Source: CAYSRM01 sp964475205
Lineage (GTDB): Bacteria; Verrucomicrobiota; Kiritimatiellia; UBA8416; CAYSRM01
Assembly (NCBI GenBank): GCA_964475205.1
Contig: CAYYVQ010000005.1
Span: 33,469 to 97,468, forward strand
Length of the DNA: 64,000 bases
Direction: 5' to 3'
Positions 27,098 through 35,116 of this stretch are shown one piece after another. The notes beneath the pieces are model-generated. The model saw only the letters and a list, made by a program, of their open reading frames with translations, did not search any database and was not told the DNA's origin. Each line of letters starts with the position of its first letter. Position 1 is the stretch's first letter. A program made the position numbers and the translations under genes.

Positions 27098-27413
27098 CTT
27101 CCTTTTGTTTTTTGCCCTTGCGCTTCTTTTCCTTGCCGGTTGTGTGTCGCCGGTAATAGATCCTGACGGCACGGCCAGGATTGCCGTCGAATCTGATGGC
27201 AGCATAAGTATCGGGGGTCAGAAGGAATCTCTTCGGGAAGCGCCGGGGACCTTGAAATCGCTCGGGGCCACTCGAAGTACGTTGATTATTATCGTGGGCC
27301 GCCGCAATGCCCCGTTGAGAGCAATGAAAATGCTTTATCGTGAGCTGGTCAGATCGGGGTTTCCAAAAGTAGTGTTGCGCAAGCCTCTGGAAGCGTCCGT
27401 TTCCAAGGAATAA
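27057..27413 (+). CDS. Small lipoprotein with ExbD/TolR-like domain
   Basis: 118 residues from the ATG at 27057 (AGGAG nine bases upstream), overlapping the end of hldD by 41 bases in another frame. The lipoprotein signal is SFLLFFALALLFLAGC. The mature part reads ARIAVESDGSISIGGQ, then STLIIIVGRRNAPLRAMKML and SGFPKVVLRKP. This is the pattern of the periplasmic ExbD/TolR fold, but it is lipid-anchored rather than membrane-spanning. The resemblance is by eye. The overlap suggests co-expression with heptose synthesis. Confidence 0.7.
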   Translation: MSETICRRTCSQHSFLLFFALALLFLAGCVSPVIDPDGTARIAVESDGSISIGGQKESLREAPGTLKSLGATRSTLIIIVGRRNAPLRAMKMLYRELVRSGFPKVVLRKPLEASVSKE

Positions 27414-27464
27414 CTGTTTCTGGGCGCAAGATACCCGGCGAATCAATACCTGGCAGGGAATATT

Positions 27465-27616
27465 GCAGGCATTGACATAGGCAAGGTGACATATGAAGAG
27501 TTGCTTGATCTTAATAGAAAAATTGTTGAGAGACTGAATTTTACGATTATATGCGTGTCCATGCTGAGATGATGAACTTCAGTGTAGGCGAAAATGTGAA
27601 GTTCATTACTTCCTGA
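27465..27616 (+). pseudogene. Frameshifted remnant of a small conserved protein
   Basis: In one frame 27465-27544 reads DIGKVTYEELLDLNRKIVER followed by LNF. In another frame 27545-27616 continues DYMRVHAEMMNFSVGENVKF and ends in a stop. Together they match a familiar family of ~80-residue proteins with a helical N-terminus and a KOW-like C-terminal domain (usual C-terminal text about NGQKWNVSP is missing here). The loss of one base near 27543 and the missing 3' half indicate a decayed gene. Confidence 0.55.
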
Positions 27617-28059
27617 GGACAGGAAAAAATTTGTCCGCTTTCTTCAGCCCTCGTGACTCCGCGCTATTCTGACTCTTATTCAGTTGCATGGCGCTGGTCC
27701 GTATAGGATTCAAATGCAGGTACGCTGGCCAACAGCAACCATGATCCTGTTCCGTCTATGAGTTTACTCTTGAATCTACCCTGGAAAACATGACCGATCC
27801 TGTTGCGCTTTGCTTTGAACCACGCGCTGTAGCTGACATTCAGCCACTGAATTGACTGGCTGGCATTGGCATAGGGAGTTTGGATTATCAGGTGATAATG
27901 GTTGCAGAGAAGCACATAGGAATGAACACTCACGCTATATCGCTCTGTCATTTCCTCGAGCAATTCCAGAAAGTGTTCATAGTAACGATTGGTAAAGAAT
28001 ATTTTCTTACGTTCTATGCCCCGGGACGTAACATGATACTAGCCCTGCCCTTTACCCAT
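27610..28059 (-). pseudogene. Decayed RAYT/Y1 transposase
   Basis: From an ATG at 28059 the frame reads MGKGQG, an in-frame TAG, then YHVTSRGIERKKIFFTNRYY, EHFLELLEEMTERYSV, HSYVLLCNHYHLIIQT (HUH motif) and GHVFQGRFKSKLID. Thereafter family sequence (YLHLNPIRTS) continues only after a frame change near 27745. A nonsense codon at the usual A-L-Y-H-V position plus the frameshift make it inactive. It belongs to the small RAYT subgroup, different from the 332-residue copy at 6916-7914. Confidence 0.8.
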
Positions 28060-28637
28060 AAATACTGACAGGGCTCACGCCCTTTCATTTCCTTGGATCG
28101 TTGGAAGCAGGTCGGTTAAGCGTATCCAAGTAAGGGTGGCGGTTAAGAAAGCGACTAAGCGTACGATCAGGTGCGCGCTTCGCTCTCACACTTAAACCTA
28201 CACTTCACCGCACACGTAAGCTCACACTTACTTATTTACACCTAAACGAACTGCTTAGCCTTATCTATTCATCAACTTCGTAATGAGAGTGCGCAGGTTG
28301 CTTTAGATCAATGGCTTTGCGCAGATAGCCGGGTGAAGGCGTATGAACATACGTCAAGATCGGCTGGCCAGCAAAGTCGTTGAGATTAAGTGACATGCAC
28401 ACTCGTAATAGGTTTTTATGAATAGATCAGGCTAGCCATCCCCAACATCTACTCTCAACGGTCTTGCCATAAATGCACTCTCCCATATTACCAACACTCC
28501 GTCCAGTGTGAAATGTGAAGACGTGACCCTGTTTGACCCTGTTTGACTCGAAAAATCCGGGTCACCCCGGGGGCGGGGCTAATGGATGGCCCCAGTCTCG
28601 GATGGGGTAAAAAATGGAAGTACCTTCGGGTTTTCGC
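28060..28637. other. Gene-free stretch with element C and low-complexity DNA
   Basis: Between the transposase remnant and fabH there is no supported gene. 28110-28254 is a patchy repeat-like stretch with recurring CTAAGCGTA and CACACTTA-type words. 28255-28434 is element C. Near 28518-28537 the words GACCCTGTTT are tandemly repeated. The final 100 bases show a CCCCGGG-rich patch only. Confidence 0.5.
28255..28434. repeat. Element C, 180-bp mini-element (copy 2)
   Basis: The same length as and about 90% identical to 9450-9629. Terminal repeats: TAGCCTTATCTATTCAT at the left and ATGAATAGATCAGGCTA at the right, a 16 of 17 inverted match. It carries no ORF and is bounded by TA on both sides. Two nearly full copies 19 kb apart, each intact end to end, argue for transposition rather than chance. 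Confidence 0.78.
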
Positions 28638-29717
28638 TCACATTCTCAGCAGTACAGCCCCGCTGCTGAAACCGCCTCCTACAGCGCTTAAAAGGACAAT
28701 ATCGCCCTTTGTTATCCGGCCATCGCGGACGGCCTCACCCAAAGCAATGGGCACAGAGGCCGATGACGTATTCCCGACCCGATCCACGTTTACCACGACT
28801 TTCTCCATGGGACATCCCAAAACTTGAGCAATATTTTCGATAATCCGAATGTTGGCTTGGTGTGGAATCAGCCAGTCCACGTCCCCTATATCCAGACCTG
28901 TCTTTTGGAGCACGTCCCGGCTTGCCCGGGTAACGCCCTGGATGGCCACCTTGAAAACTATCTTGCCGTCCATCTTGATTACCCTGCCTTCAGCAGCCCT
29001 CAGCGTCGTTCTACCCACTGTCCCTGATCCTTCACACTGAAGAATGTCGGTGTACTGCCCCTGAGAGTACAGACTGACACCAAGCACTCCTGAGCGCGTA
29101 TCAGCGCCTTCGGGCTTCTTGCGTTCCAGAACAACGGCGCCGGCGCCGTCCCCGAATAACACGCATGTTGTTCGATCCTGAAAATCAAGAATGGAAGAAT
29201 ATATCTCGGCGCCAATAACAAGAGCGTTCCTTGCGAACCCGGCCTGGATATGGGCATATGCTGAACTCAACGCAAAAATAAAACCACTGCAAGCGGCGCT
29301 GATGTCGTACGCATAGGCATTTTCCGCGCCGATCCTGCGTTGTACAAAATTGGCAGTGGCCGGCAGTCGCATGTCCGGCGTATTGGTGGCGAGAACAATG
29401 GCGTCAAGACCTGCAGGTGCAATCCCGGCTGCATTCAGAGCCTTGAGGCCGGCATCCGAGGCATAGTCCGATGTCCGGTCTGTTGTGTCGGCAAACCGCC
29501 GTTCGTGAATTCCCGTTCTTTTCCGGATCCATTCATCAGAAGTGTCCACCATCTTCTCAAATTCGGTGTTGGGAACCACGCGCTCTGGAAGCGCGTATCC
29601 CGTCCCTACCAAGCGTGTCTCAAATTGTTCCACCGCCGCCTCCTCTGCTTTTTCCAGGGCAGAATGCTTTCGGGCCGTGTCCCGTATCTTCTGGCCGTTT
29701 TGTTGAATTAGTGTCAT
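28638..29717 (-). CDS. fabH: Beta-ketoacyl-ACP synthase III
   Basis: This 359-residue thiolase-fold enzyme starts fatty-acid synthesis by condensing acetyl-CoA with malonyl-ACP. The catalytic triad is visible: Cys in DISAACSGFIF, His in LIPHQANIRI, Asn in RVGNTSSASVP. The N-terminus has about 33 extra residues (to QFETRLVGTG) before the usual start. The upstream ATG has GAGAGGAATTGTAA, so the extension is probably real. It is not in a fab cluster here. Confidence 0.93.
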   Translation of the reverse strand: MTLIQQNGQKIRDTARKHSALEKAEEAAVEQFETRLVGTGYALPERVVPNTEFEKMVDTSDEWIRKRTGIHERRFADTTDRTSDYASDAGLKALNAAGIAPAGLDAIVLATNTPDMRLPATANFVQRRIGAENAYAYDISAACSGFIFALSSAYAHIQAGFARNALVIGAEIYSSILDFQDRTTCVLFGDGAGAVVLERKKPEGADTRSGVLGVSLYSQGQYTDILQCEGSGTVGRTTLRAAEGRVIKMDGKIVFKVAIQGVTRASRDVLQKTGLDIGDVDWLIPHQANIRIIENIAQVLGCPMEKVVVNVDRVGNTSSASVPIALGEAVRDGRITKGDIVLLSAVGGGFSSGAVLLRM

Positions 29718-30245
29718 TTACAATTCCTCTCTATCACTAAATGCTTTTGTCGTCGCAAACTCCCTTTGCCACATAAGTATCCAATATGTTCGTTACCAGG
29801 TGTAACAGAAGCGAGTTTTACTCCTGAGAAATAGGGACATACAATTTATCATCACTTGCTGCCATCGCGCAAGTGGTCCAGGATTCCGAGCAGCAATTCT
29901 CATTATGGCCTCTTTCCGCCAAAACCTATTCGTATGACGATGTGCGGGTAGTAGCGCGGGCTTCACCGAAGCCCAGCGCTGTTGGGGCCTCGGCTTCGGT
30001 GAAGCCGGGCCTACTCGCGCATGGCTGCAATATCGTGGCGGAACTCTGGCCCACGTCAAACGTGACAAAATGGCCATAATTATTGCTGGATTCCGAGTTT
30101 GAGAAACACTGGTGCGAAGCCAGAAACGAACAGGCTATGGGCGATGCAATACATCTGACGGAAAGACGGCGTTCGGGCGAAAATAGTCAGTAGTCTCAGC
30201 CCCTGCGTTTAGCCTGTCAAATAAGTCAGTCAAAAGAGTATAGCA
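29718..30245. other. Gap holding element B copy 1
   Basis: No gene is supported. 29881-30097 is element B with its target duplications. The flanks (29718-29880 and 30098-30245) show no recognisable features apart from an A/T-rich fabH leader. Confidence 0.5.
29891..30087. repeat. Element B, 197-bp palindromic mini-element (copy 1)
   Basis: The 197-bp unit begins GCAATTCTCATTATGGCC (from 29893) and ends with GGCCATAATTATTGC. Internally GCTTCACCGAAGCC pairs with GGCTTCGGTGAAGC. It is about 92% identical to 52118-52314. The ten bases GGATTCCGAG occur directly on both sides (29881-29890 and 30088-30097), a target-site duplication. It is non-coding; apparent ORFs across it are by-products of the palindrome. 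Confidence 0.85.
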
Positions 30246-31220
30246 TTATATAGTCTGAGGCTCCATAACTGTGCCAGTCGAGGATATTCCAGGTTTTCTT
30301 TCAGATGCTTCGGGTTCCACTTTTCTTGCCTCTTTTTCCGAATCATGTAGCCGTTTCAGGCTTGGATAACGCCTGAAAGCCATAAACCTCATCAGACGGT
30401 CGCGAAGCCGAACGCGGCCGAATGGCGCCCATCCGCGATAGTAGCTGTGTCCGTAAGGATCGAAGTAGAAGTTATAAGGAACAGCTTTGATCCCGGGCCT
30501 CTTGAGAAGCACACGAAGCGCTTCTGTTGCGATTATACCCGAAGACATCAGTATGGCCGATATAAGAGCAGGGCCCTTCTCCTTTTCAAAATCAACCGAT
30601 GATGTGTCCATCTGCTTGGGATTAGGCAGCTTTGGAAGAATGCCGATCGCGAAGGCTATAATGCGCTCGGCACGTGTCATGCCGGGCTTGATGCCAAAGT
30701 ACTGTTCAAACGTCATTCCTTTCGGGTCAAATATCTGAACAGAAGACCCGTATCCAATCGGTCCGGCGGTTATTGCGAAAATCCCTTTCTCCCGCGCCTT
30801 CTGAAAGATAAGTATTCGCGCGTCAACCTGGAAAAAGTCCACACCGTCAAGATAGATATCCGCTTTATCAAGGAACGAATCCACATTATTCTCTCCGATG
30901 GCTTCAGAGATCACGGTTAATTCCACTTCGGGATTGATCTGGCGCGTCATCTCAGCCATGACTTCGGCTTTGCCGCGACCAATGGTGTTCACAAAGGCGC
31001 CGGCCTGGCGATGGAGATTCAGCGGCTCATAAATGTCAGGATCAGCAATAATGAACTTGCCGATCCCCATGCGGGCCAGAGTAAGCAGGTGATGACCGCC
31101 AACAGCGCCCATACCGGCTATGGCAACCGTGGCATTACGCAGTTTTTCCTGCTCTTCGCGCGCAATCAGCCCGATATTCCTGGAAACAGCTTCTTCTCTC
31201 AATTCCTTAGTCCAGATCAT
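30246..31220 (-). CDS. ThiF/MoeB/HesA-family E1-like adenylyltransferase
   Basis: The 324-residue protein has the E1 nucleotide-binding core: GMGAVGGHHLLTLARMGIG (about 34-52), then DPDIYEPLNLHRQ with the ATP-contacting Asp, Asn and Arg, then DGVDFFQVDAR. It lacks the CxxC zinc pairs and an obvious catalytic cysteine of ThiF/MoeB, so it may only adenylate a carboxylate. The C-terminal ~70 residues are basic, then disordered. A conserved promoter-like motif shared with the FeeM-like gene lies at 31253-31290, about 30 bases before this ATG. It is last in a minus-strand run with a methyltransferase and an N-acyl amino acid synthase. Confidence 0.85.
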   Translation of the reverse strand: MIWTKELREEAVSRNIGLIAREEQEKLRNATVAIAGMGAVGGHHLLTLARMGIGKFIIADPDIYEPLNLHRQAGAFVNTIGRGKAEVMAEMTRQINPEVELTVISEAIGENNVDSFLDKADIYLDGVDFFQVDARILIFQKAREKGIFAITAGPIGYGSSVQIFDPKGMTFEQYFGIKPGMTRAERIIAFAIGILPKLPNPKQMDTSSVDFEKEKGPALISAILMSSGIIATEALRVLLKRPGIKAVPYNFYFDPYGHSYYRGWAPFGRVRLRDRLMRFMAFRRYPSLKRLHDSEKEARKVEPEASERKPGISSTGTVMEPQTI

Positions 31221-31252
31221 TTGTTGCCCCTTTCTTATTGAAAAATTCGTAT

Positions 31253-31290
31253 CTTCACCCTTATATGGTCAAAAAACGTCAAGTGTCACA
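31253..31290 (-). promoter_or_regulatory. Conserved promoter-like motif, copy 1 (before ThiF-like gene)
   Basis: Read on the minus strand: TGTGACACTTGACG, a T-rich run, then GACCATATAAGGG and TGAAG. Two other copies (33525-33562 and 35883-35923) keep TGTGACACTTG, the spacing and CCATATA. GTGACA and TATAAG lie 18 bases apart, so it can be read as a sigma-70-like promoter. Alternatively it is the target of the cluster's own ECF-like sigma factor. Confidence 0.65.
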
Positions 31291-31351
31291 AAAAAAAATC
31301 GATGAACCCAGGTCGTTAACCCGGACGGCAGACGCCGACCGCTCGCCTGCT

Positions 31352-32167
31352 CTACGCATGGGCATCGCTTTCCGGCCCAAAGCCAGGGGTGACTGCCGAA
31401 CATGTTATTGCAATTGCTGAAACCCCGGCCGGATACAGTATATTTCTCTCGATGGTTTCCGAAATCGGCATGCTCAGGCCCATGTCTTCAACCATGTCTT
31501 GTATTTGGCGCAAAGAGTAGGATCGACGGCAGGAAACTAAACCATCCCAGAAAAACATAAGAGAAAACAAAGGCACGACATACGTGAACAGCATCATCGT
31601 TGGCCAATCCCGGCGCCGTGCGACAAAAGGCAAGGTCAGCAATATGGTCAATGGCCCGACCAGCATGGAAATGAAACTCAACAGCGTGTTTCGAACATAT
31701 TCCAGAATAAAAATGTCACGTCCCCGGCTGCAACTGTTTCTTATGATCTGTTTCGCTTGATCGACGTCAAAGTGGTGAAAGGAGTTGATAAAAATCATCG
31801 GACAGGAATATTCCCCGTTGTCGGCCATGGCATCGACGGGTTTGGAAACATAGCGAATCTGTTGGTCCTTGTTTCGGTTGATTTTTTCACACCATTCAGG
31901 ATTCGGCCTGATATCGCTAAGAAGAAACCTTGTCTTTGCGTACGTCTCCCTTTTCAGATGCGAGACAATCAGTCTCAAAGGTTCACCCGATCCAGAACCG
32001 TATTCCATCAAGGTATCCGATTTTGTTTCGCGAATGAAATTCGACAACGGCTTGACCCATAGTTTGTAGTATCCGAACCATTTGTAGCACAGCACAAGAT
32101 ACCTGTGCAGATACACGCGATACCAGACAGGCGATCCGGGCCAGTCGCCAAACTCGAAAAGTTTCAT
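31352..32167 (-). CDS. SAM-dependent methyltransferase-like protein with membrane helices
   Basis: 271 residues from the ATG at 32167, the first Met of the conserved part; an in-frame start at 32239 is possible. The SAM motif I is LMEYGSGSGEPLRL (about 54-67), followed by LSDIRPNPEWCEKINRN as the acidic loop, and FINSFHHFDVDQAK as a post-I motif. Two hydrophobic segments (LLSFISMLVGPLTILLTLPF and MMLFTYVVPLFSLMFFW) suggest membrane association. A substrate that is lipid-like fits the neighbouring acyl-amino-acid synthase. Final assignment uncertain. Confidence 0.7.
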   Translation of the reverse strand: MKLFEFGDWPGSPVWYRVYLHRYLVLCYKWFGYYKLWVKPLSNFIRETKSDTLMEYGSGSGEPLRLIVSHLKRETYAKTRFLLSDIRPNPEWCEKINRNKDQQIRYVSKPVDAMADNGEYSCPMIFINSFHHFDVDQAKQIIRNSCSRGRDIFILEYVRNTLLSFISMLVGPLTILLTLPFVARRRDWPTMMLFTYVVPLFSLMFFWDGLVSCRRSYSLRQIQDMVEDMGLSMPISETIERNILYPAGVSAIAITCSAVTPGFGPESDAHA

Positions 32168-32214
32168 CTTCGCCCCCGTAAACAGCTCACGGCGGTTTAA
32201 ACCTAGAAACGGCA

Positions 32215-32311
32215 GTTGCCGAGTTTGCTGTAGCTGCAAGGCGTGAGGTTTTCGGCTATAGTAACTATGCCGAAGACCTCAGAACGAAGCAGATGCAGTG
32301 AAATCGGCAAC
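32215..32311. repeat. 97-bp imperfect palindrome
   Basis: GTTGCCGA (32215-32222) pairs with TCGGCAAC (32304-32311), and GAGGTTTTCGGC with GCCGAAGACCTC around the centre near 32263. The arms are about 46 bases with scattered mismatches. This is the sort of long hairpin recognised by RAYT transposases or formed by palindromic mini-elements. Confidence 0.6.
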
Positions 32312-32320
32312 CCCTTGCGG

Positions 32321-32419
32321 CTTGAAATTCGGGAAGCTCGCCCGCACCCTTTGGGTGGGGGCGCAATAAATTGTAAACTCCTTATTTGTAATAATATACA
32401 TCGCTTCCCGAATTTCAAG
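32321..32419. repeat. Perfect 17-bp inverted repeat flanking 65 bases
   Basis: CTTGAAATTCGGGAAGC (32321-32337) is exactly complementary to GCTTCCCGAATTTCAAG (32403-32419). The interior has its own GC-rich stem (CGCCCGCACCC/GGGTGGGGGCG). It may be a separate mini-element next to the 97-bp palindrome, or a strong transcript-stabilising or terminating structure after the FeeM-like gene. Confidence 0.6.
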
Positions 32420-32496
32420 TGCCGTATATAGGTTAAAAGCTTCCGACCTATTGTTATTCAGAGCTTGCAGGGGAATCTCAGCAAAGCGTCCCCGGA

Positions 32497-33477
32497 CTAT
32501 GCCTCCAAACGTTCATTAGTGTCCGCCATCGGTTCAATTCCGAAATAAGGCGCCTCGTGTTCCGGCATTGGCCGATAGGCCGCTGCCATGGTTTCTGCTA
32601 AAGCCGATTCGCGATCCGCGCTCCAGAAATGAGGATACAAGGTGCGTTCCTTCACCGAAGAGCCGCGACCGCCAACCCGTTTGACTTCGCGAGTCGGGAT
32701 AGCCAGATCCAAGCACGCCAGAACGGCAGGCGCCCCCCCAACCCGCGGACACGTCTGTTGGGCGCCGCTCATTTCGAAACCCAGGGTCCGTTTATAATAT
32801 TTCAGATGCCGCGGATGCACCTCAATCATGAAATCGGTATAGCCGCGCACACCTTTCGCGTAAATGTAGATCAAGTTGAAAAGCCGCAAGAGTACTTCGC
32901 GCGAATCCTTGCAATCCTTGTGCAACGCAAGCCGCGTCACCTCCGCCATGTACCGGCCCCTGGCGCGCATGCGGTTTGTCTCAGCGCGATAAATCTCGTC
33001 ACAGGGCAACCCCTTGTCAGAATCGAACACCAGCGAAACTGTGCCAACTATCGACCCGTTCTGGTCTTCGGCAAATATAGTAAAGGTTTCAGGCCCGGCA
33101 TCGTAGGGCGATACCACCATGCCTGAATCGGCCTGCGCCAGCGAAACGCCGCTGTATATCTCATGGGCAAACCGATATACCCGTTCGCGACTAACAATAT
33201 CCGACGCCACGCTAAACCGGTAAACATCGCCCGAAACAGTCGCGATTTCAGTGATAAGTCCATCATCTTCACGTTCAATCCAGGGCATCTGCGTGGTCTC
33301 ACACGGATCGGCCGGCAAAGAATTCCCAGCCTGTTGCCGCGTTATGCATATCCAGGAGTCCAGCTTCAAAGCCTTACCTTTTATTTCTGAACGACATTTC
33401 CCGTACCCCATCCTGGCCGGTTCGGCGCATTCTACTGTAAATTCGGCATTGTTCATCTTTTCTGATATGTCTTTCAT
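32497..33477 (-). CDS. N-acyl amino acid synthase FeeM-like acyltransferase
   Basis: 326 residues from the ATG at 33477, chosen because GGGAGGGGAT lies just upstream and the shared promoter motif ends about 50 bases before it. The C-terminal two-thirds match the FeeM / exosortase-associated GNAT-like acyltransferase family: RFSVASDIVSRERVYRFAHE, then IVGTVSLVFDSDKGLPCDEI, then GRYMAEVTRLALHK, and a final HPRHLKYYKRTLGFE. FeeM joins fatty acyl groups from acyl-ACP to amino acids such as tyrosine. Its place beside a methyltransferase and ThiF-like adenylating enzyme suggests a modified acyl-amino acid product. Confidence 0.8.
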   Translation of the reverse strand: MKDISEKMNNAEFTVECAEPARMGYGKCRSEIKGKALKLDSWICITRQQAGNSLPADPCETTQMPWIEREDDGLITEIATVSGDVYRFSVASDIVSRERVYRFAHEIYSGVSLAQADSGMVVSPYDAGPETFTIFAEDQNGSIVGTVSLVFDSDKGLPCDEIYRAETNRMRARGRYMAEVTRLALHKDCKDSREVLLRLFNLIYIYAKGVRGYTDFMIEVHPRHLKYYKRTLGFEMSGAQQTCPRVGGAPAVLACLDLAIPTREVKRVGGRGSSVKERTLYPHFWSADRESALAETMAAAYRPMPEHEAPYFGIEPMADTNERLEA

Positions 33478-33524
33478 CACATCCCCTCCCGAAATATTAT
33501 CCGCCTCGCATGAAAATTGCGTCT

Positions 33525-33562
33525 CTTCAGCCCTATATGGTCGGAAAACGTCAAGTGTCACA
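33525..33562 (-). promoter_or_regulatory. Conserved promoter-like motif, copy 2 (before FeeM-like gene)
   Basis: On the minus strand: TGTGACACTTGACG, then TTTTCCGACC, then ATATAGGG and CTGAAG. Compared with copy 1 only a few spacer bases differ. The distance to the FeeM-like ATG is about 48 bases, with its ribosome site between, consistent with a promoter. Confidence 0.65.
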
Positions 33563-33613
33563 GAAAAAGGGCGAATGGCGCCGGGGATACGGTGGTTGTT
33601 GGGGCGGCAAAGG

Positions 33614-35116
33614 TTATTTGACGCTGGAAAGGAGCATTTCAGGATGCATAACCAGGGCTTCTTTCGAGTCGAAAGCAAGCGTTGAACTTTTCACGGGGAA
33701 AACCCTGATCTGAGTGAATTGCGCAATCAAATCTTCTGCGGACAGCCACAGGGCAAAAGATGGCCCGGGCATCTTGAGCGTGGCAGACCCGAAATACATA
33801 AGCTTATCTTCCTGCCAGTAGGTCTTTTTAAAGACTTTGCCCGCGCCCCTTGATCGTGCATCCACAGCATACTCGATTTTCCCGATCTGCCACTTGTTTG
33901 GAGAAATACGGGGTTTCTTCTGTCTATAAAGCTGTTTCCATTTTGCGCTTTCTCCTGTTACACAGGACACATCTATCCTGGACATATTTTTTGTTTCTGT
34001 TGCACGGGAACCGAATGTGACCACAAATCGATCAACATCAATACTTTGCTTGCAAACCAGGTTAATCCACCCCTTGACGCCACGGGCATCGATCTCAACC
34101 GATTTCTGTTTTTTTCCGTCCCTCATCACATCCACAATACGGATCCGGCTTTTCTCCGCCTCCGGCAGTTCATGAGCAACCCCGTCTCTTTTCTCCCAAT
34201 ACGGCTTCCATTGGGCAATCCCCGAACTGAAATCCTCAACAAAGATCGGCTTTCCAAAGACCGTTGCATGCCCCCGCTTGTCGGAAACCACAAGTTCGGA
34301 GGCATGAACCATCAATGCTTCGTTGTTGTCCGTTTGCCATCGCATGCTTCCTTCCGTAACATGCAGTCTTGAGAATTCCTCCATAGAAGACATCGCGAAC
34401 CTGGTGCCGACCACTGTGGCGTTACCGTGTCCGGTCCCGACAACCATAGGCTTGCCCGGTTTTTGTTCCATAACGGACGCCGCCAGAGAGCCCTTTTTCA
34501 AGAACAGCCGCTTCTCCCCTTCGCTCGACACCTGACATCTGACGGAAGAGACTTTCCTGATCTCGACAACGGTGTTCCCCCTGTCCATAGCCAGGGAAAC
34601 CCGTCCATCCCCTGCGGTTTCAAGCCAGCAGCCCCGGCGCCATAATTCATCGGTAAGGGTTGAAACAATATTGCCATCAAGATCCCTTAAGGTAACGGTT
34701 CCCTGCCGCGCCTTTAGCGTTACATTGCCGGTAACAGATTCAATGCCCTCCGCAGCGAACCAGATTCCAGCGCCGACAACCAGTAGCACACCGGCTGCCA
34801 TCGCAAGCAGCGGATAGAGTTTTAATGATCTGCGCGACGCGCGTTTCTTTACATGATCCATTACACTTGCTTGAAACTCCGACCCCGGCAAATCCTGCTC
34901 CTGCTTGAGATCCGCCACCCTCTGCCTGACCCGGCTTTCGAAATCAGTCCTGTCGCACATGAGCAGTCGTCCAAGCAGGTCGTCGACAGAAAGCAGCTCA
35001 TGCAATCGGCCTGACAATTCGGGATCCTTTTTCAAGTCCTCGATCAGTATAGCCAGCTCCTCCCCGGAAAGACTGTCCCGATCCTCAATGAATTTTGCCA
35101 CAACTTCACTATTCAT
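33614..35116 (-). CDS. FecR-domain anti-sigma-like membrane protein
   Basis: This 500-residue protein has a cytosolic N-terminus (about 1-95) with acidic helices, one membrane span (LYPLLAMAAGVLLVVGAGIW, about 100-120), then a periplasmic FecR-type domain (GNVTLKARQGTVTLRD, LFLKKGSLAASV, VVGTRFAMSS, LHVTEGSMRW). The C-terminal 200 residues resemble a jelly-roll sugar or laminin-G-like module, as often in PVC proteins. It overlaps the sigma gene by 8 bases, so it is presumably that factor's regulator. No TonB receptor is adjacent. Confidence 0.85.
   Translation of the reverse strand: MNSEVVAKFIEDRDSLSGEELAILIEDLKKDPELSGRLHELLSVDDLLGRLLMCDRTDFESRVRQRVADLKQEQDLPGSEFQASVMDHVKKRASRRSLKLYPLLAMAAGVLLVVGAGIWFAAEGIESVTGNVTLKARQGTVTLRDLDGNIVSTLTDELWRRGCWLETAGDGRVSLAMDRGNTVVEIRKVSSVRCQVSSEGEKRLFLKKGSLAASVMEQKPGKPMVVGTGHGNATVVGTRFAMSSMEEFSRLHVTEGSMRWQTDNNEALMVHASELVVSDKRGHATVFGKPIFVEDFSSGIAQWKPYWEKRDGVAHELPEAEKSRIRIVDVMRDGKKQKSVEIDARGVKGWINLVCKQSIDVDRFVVTFGSRATETKNMSRIDVSCVTGESAKWKQLYRQKKPRISPNKWQIGKIEYAVDARSRGAGKVFKKTYWQEDKLMYFGSATLKMPGPSFALWLSAEDLIAQFTQIRVFPVKSSTLAFDSKEALVMHPEMLLSSVK

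Larger units (their letters stand above)
32168..32496. other. Gap with two large palindromes
   Basis: The space between the FeeM-like and methyltransferase genes contains no supported gene. It is filled by an imperfect 97-bp palindrome (32215-32311) and a 17-bp perfect inverted repeat spanning 32321-32419. An apparent 71-residue frame across them is dictated by the palindromes. Confidence 0.55.

Noticed and set aside
28110..28254. CRISPR-like array
   Set aside because: Recurring words are short, irregular and without spacers of constant length; no cas genes.
29873..30079. Reading frame across element B (also at 52167-52409)
   Set aside because: It is repeated with the element in both copies and dictated by the palindrome; not a gene.
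32203..32418. 71-residue frame between the FeeM-like and methyltransferase genes
   Set aside because: It spans the two palindromes, has no family or start signal.
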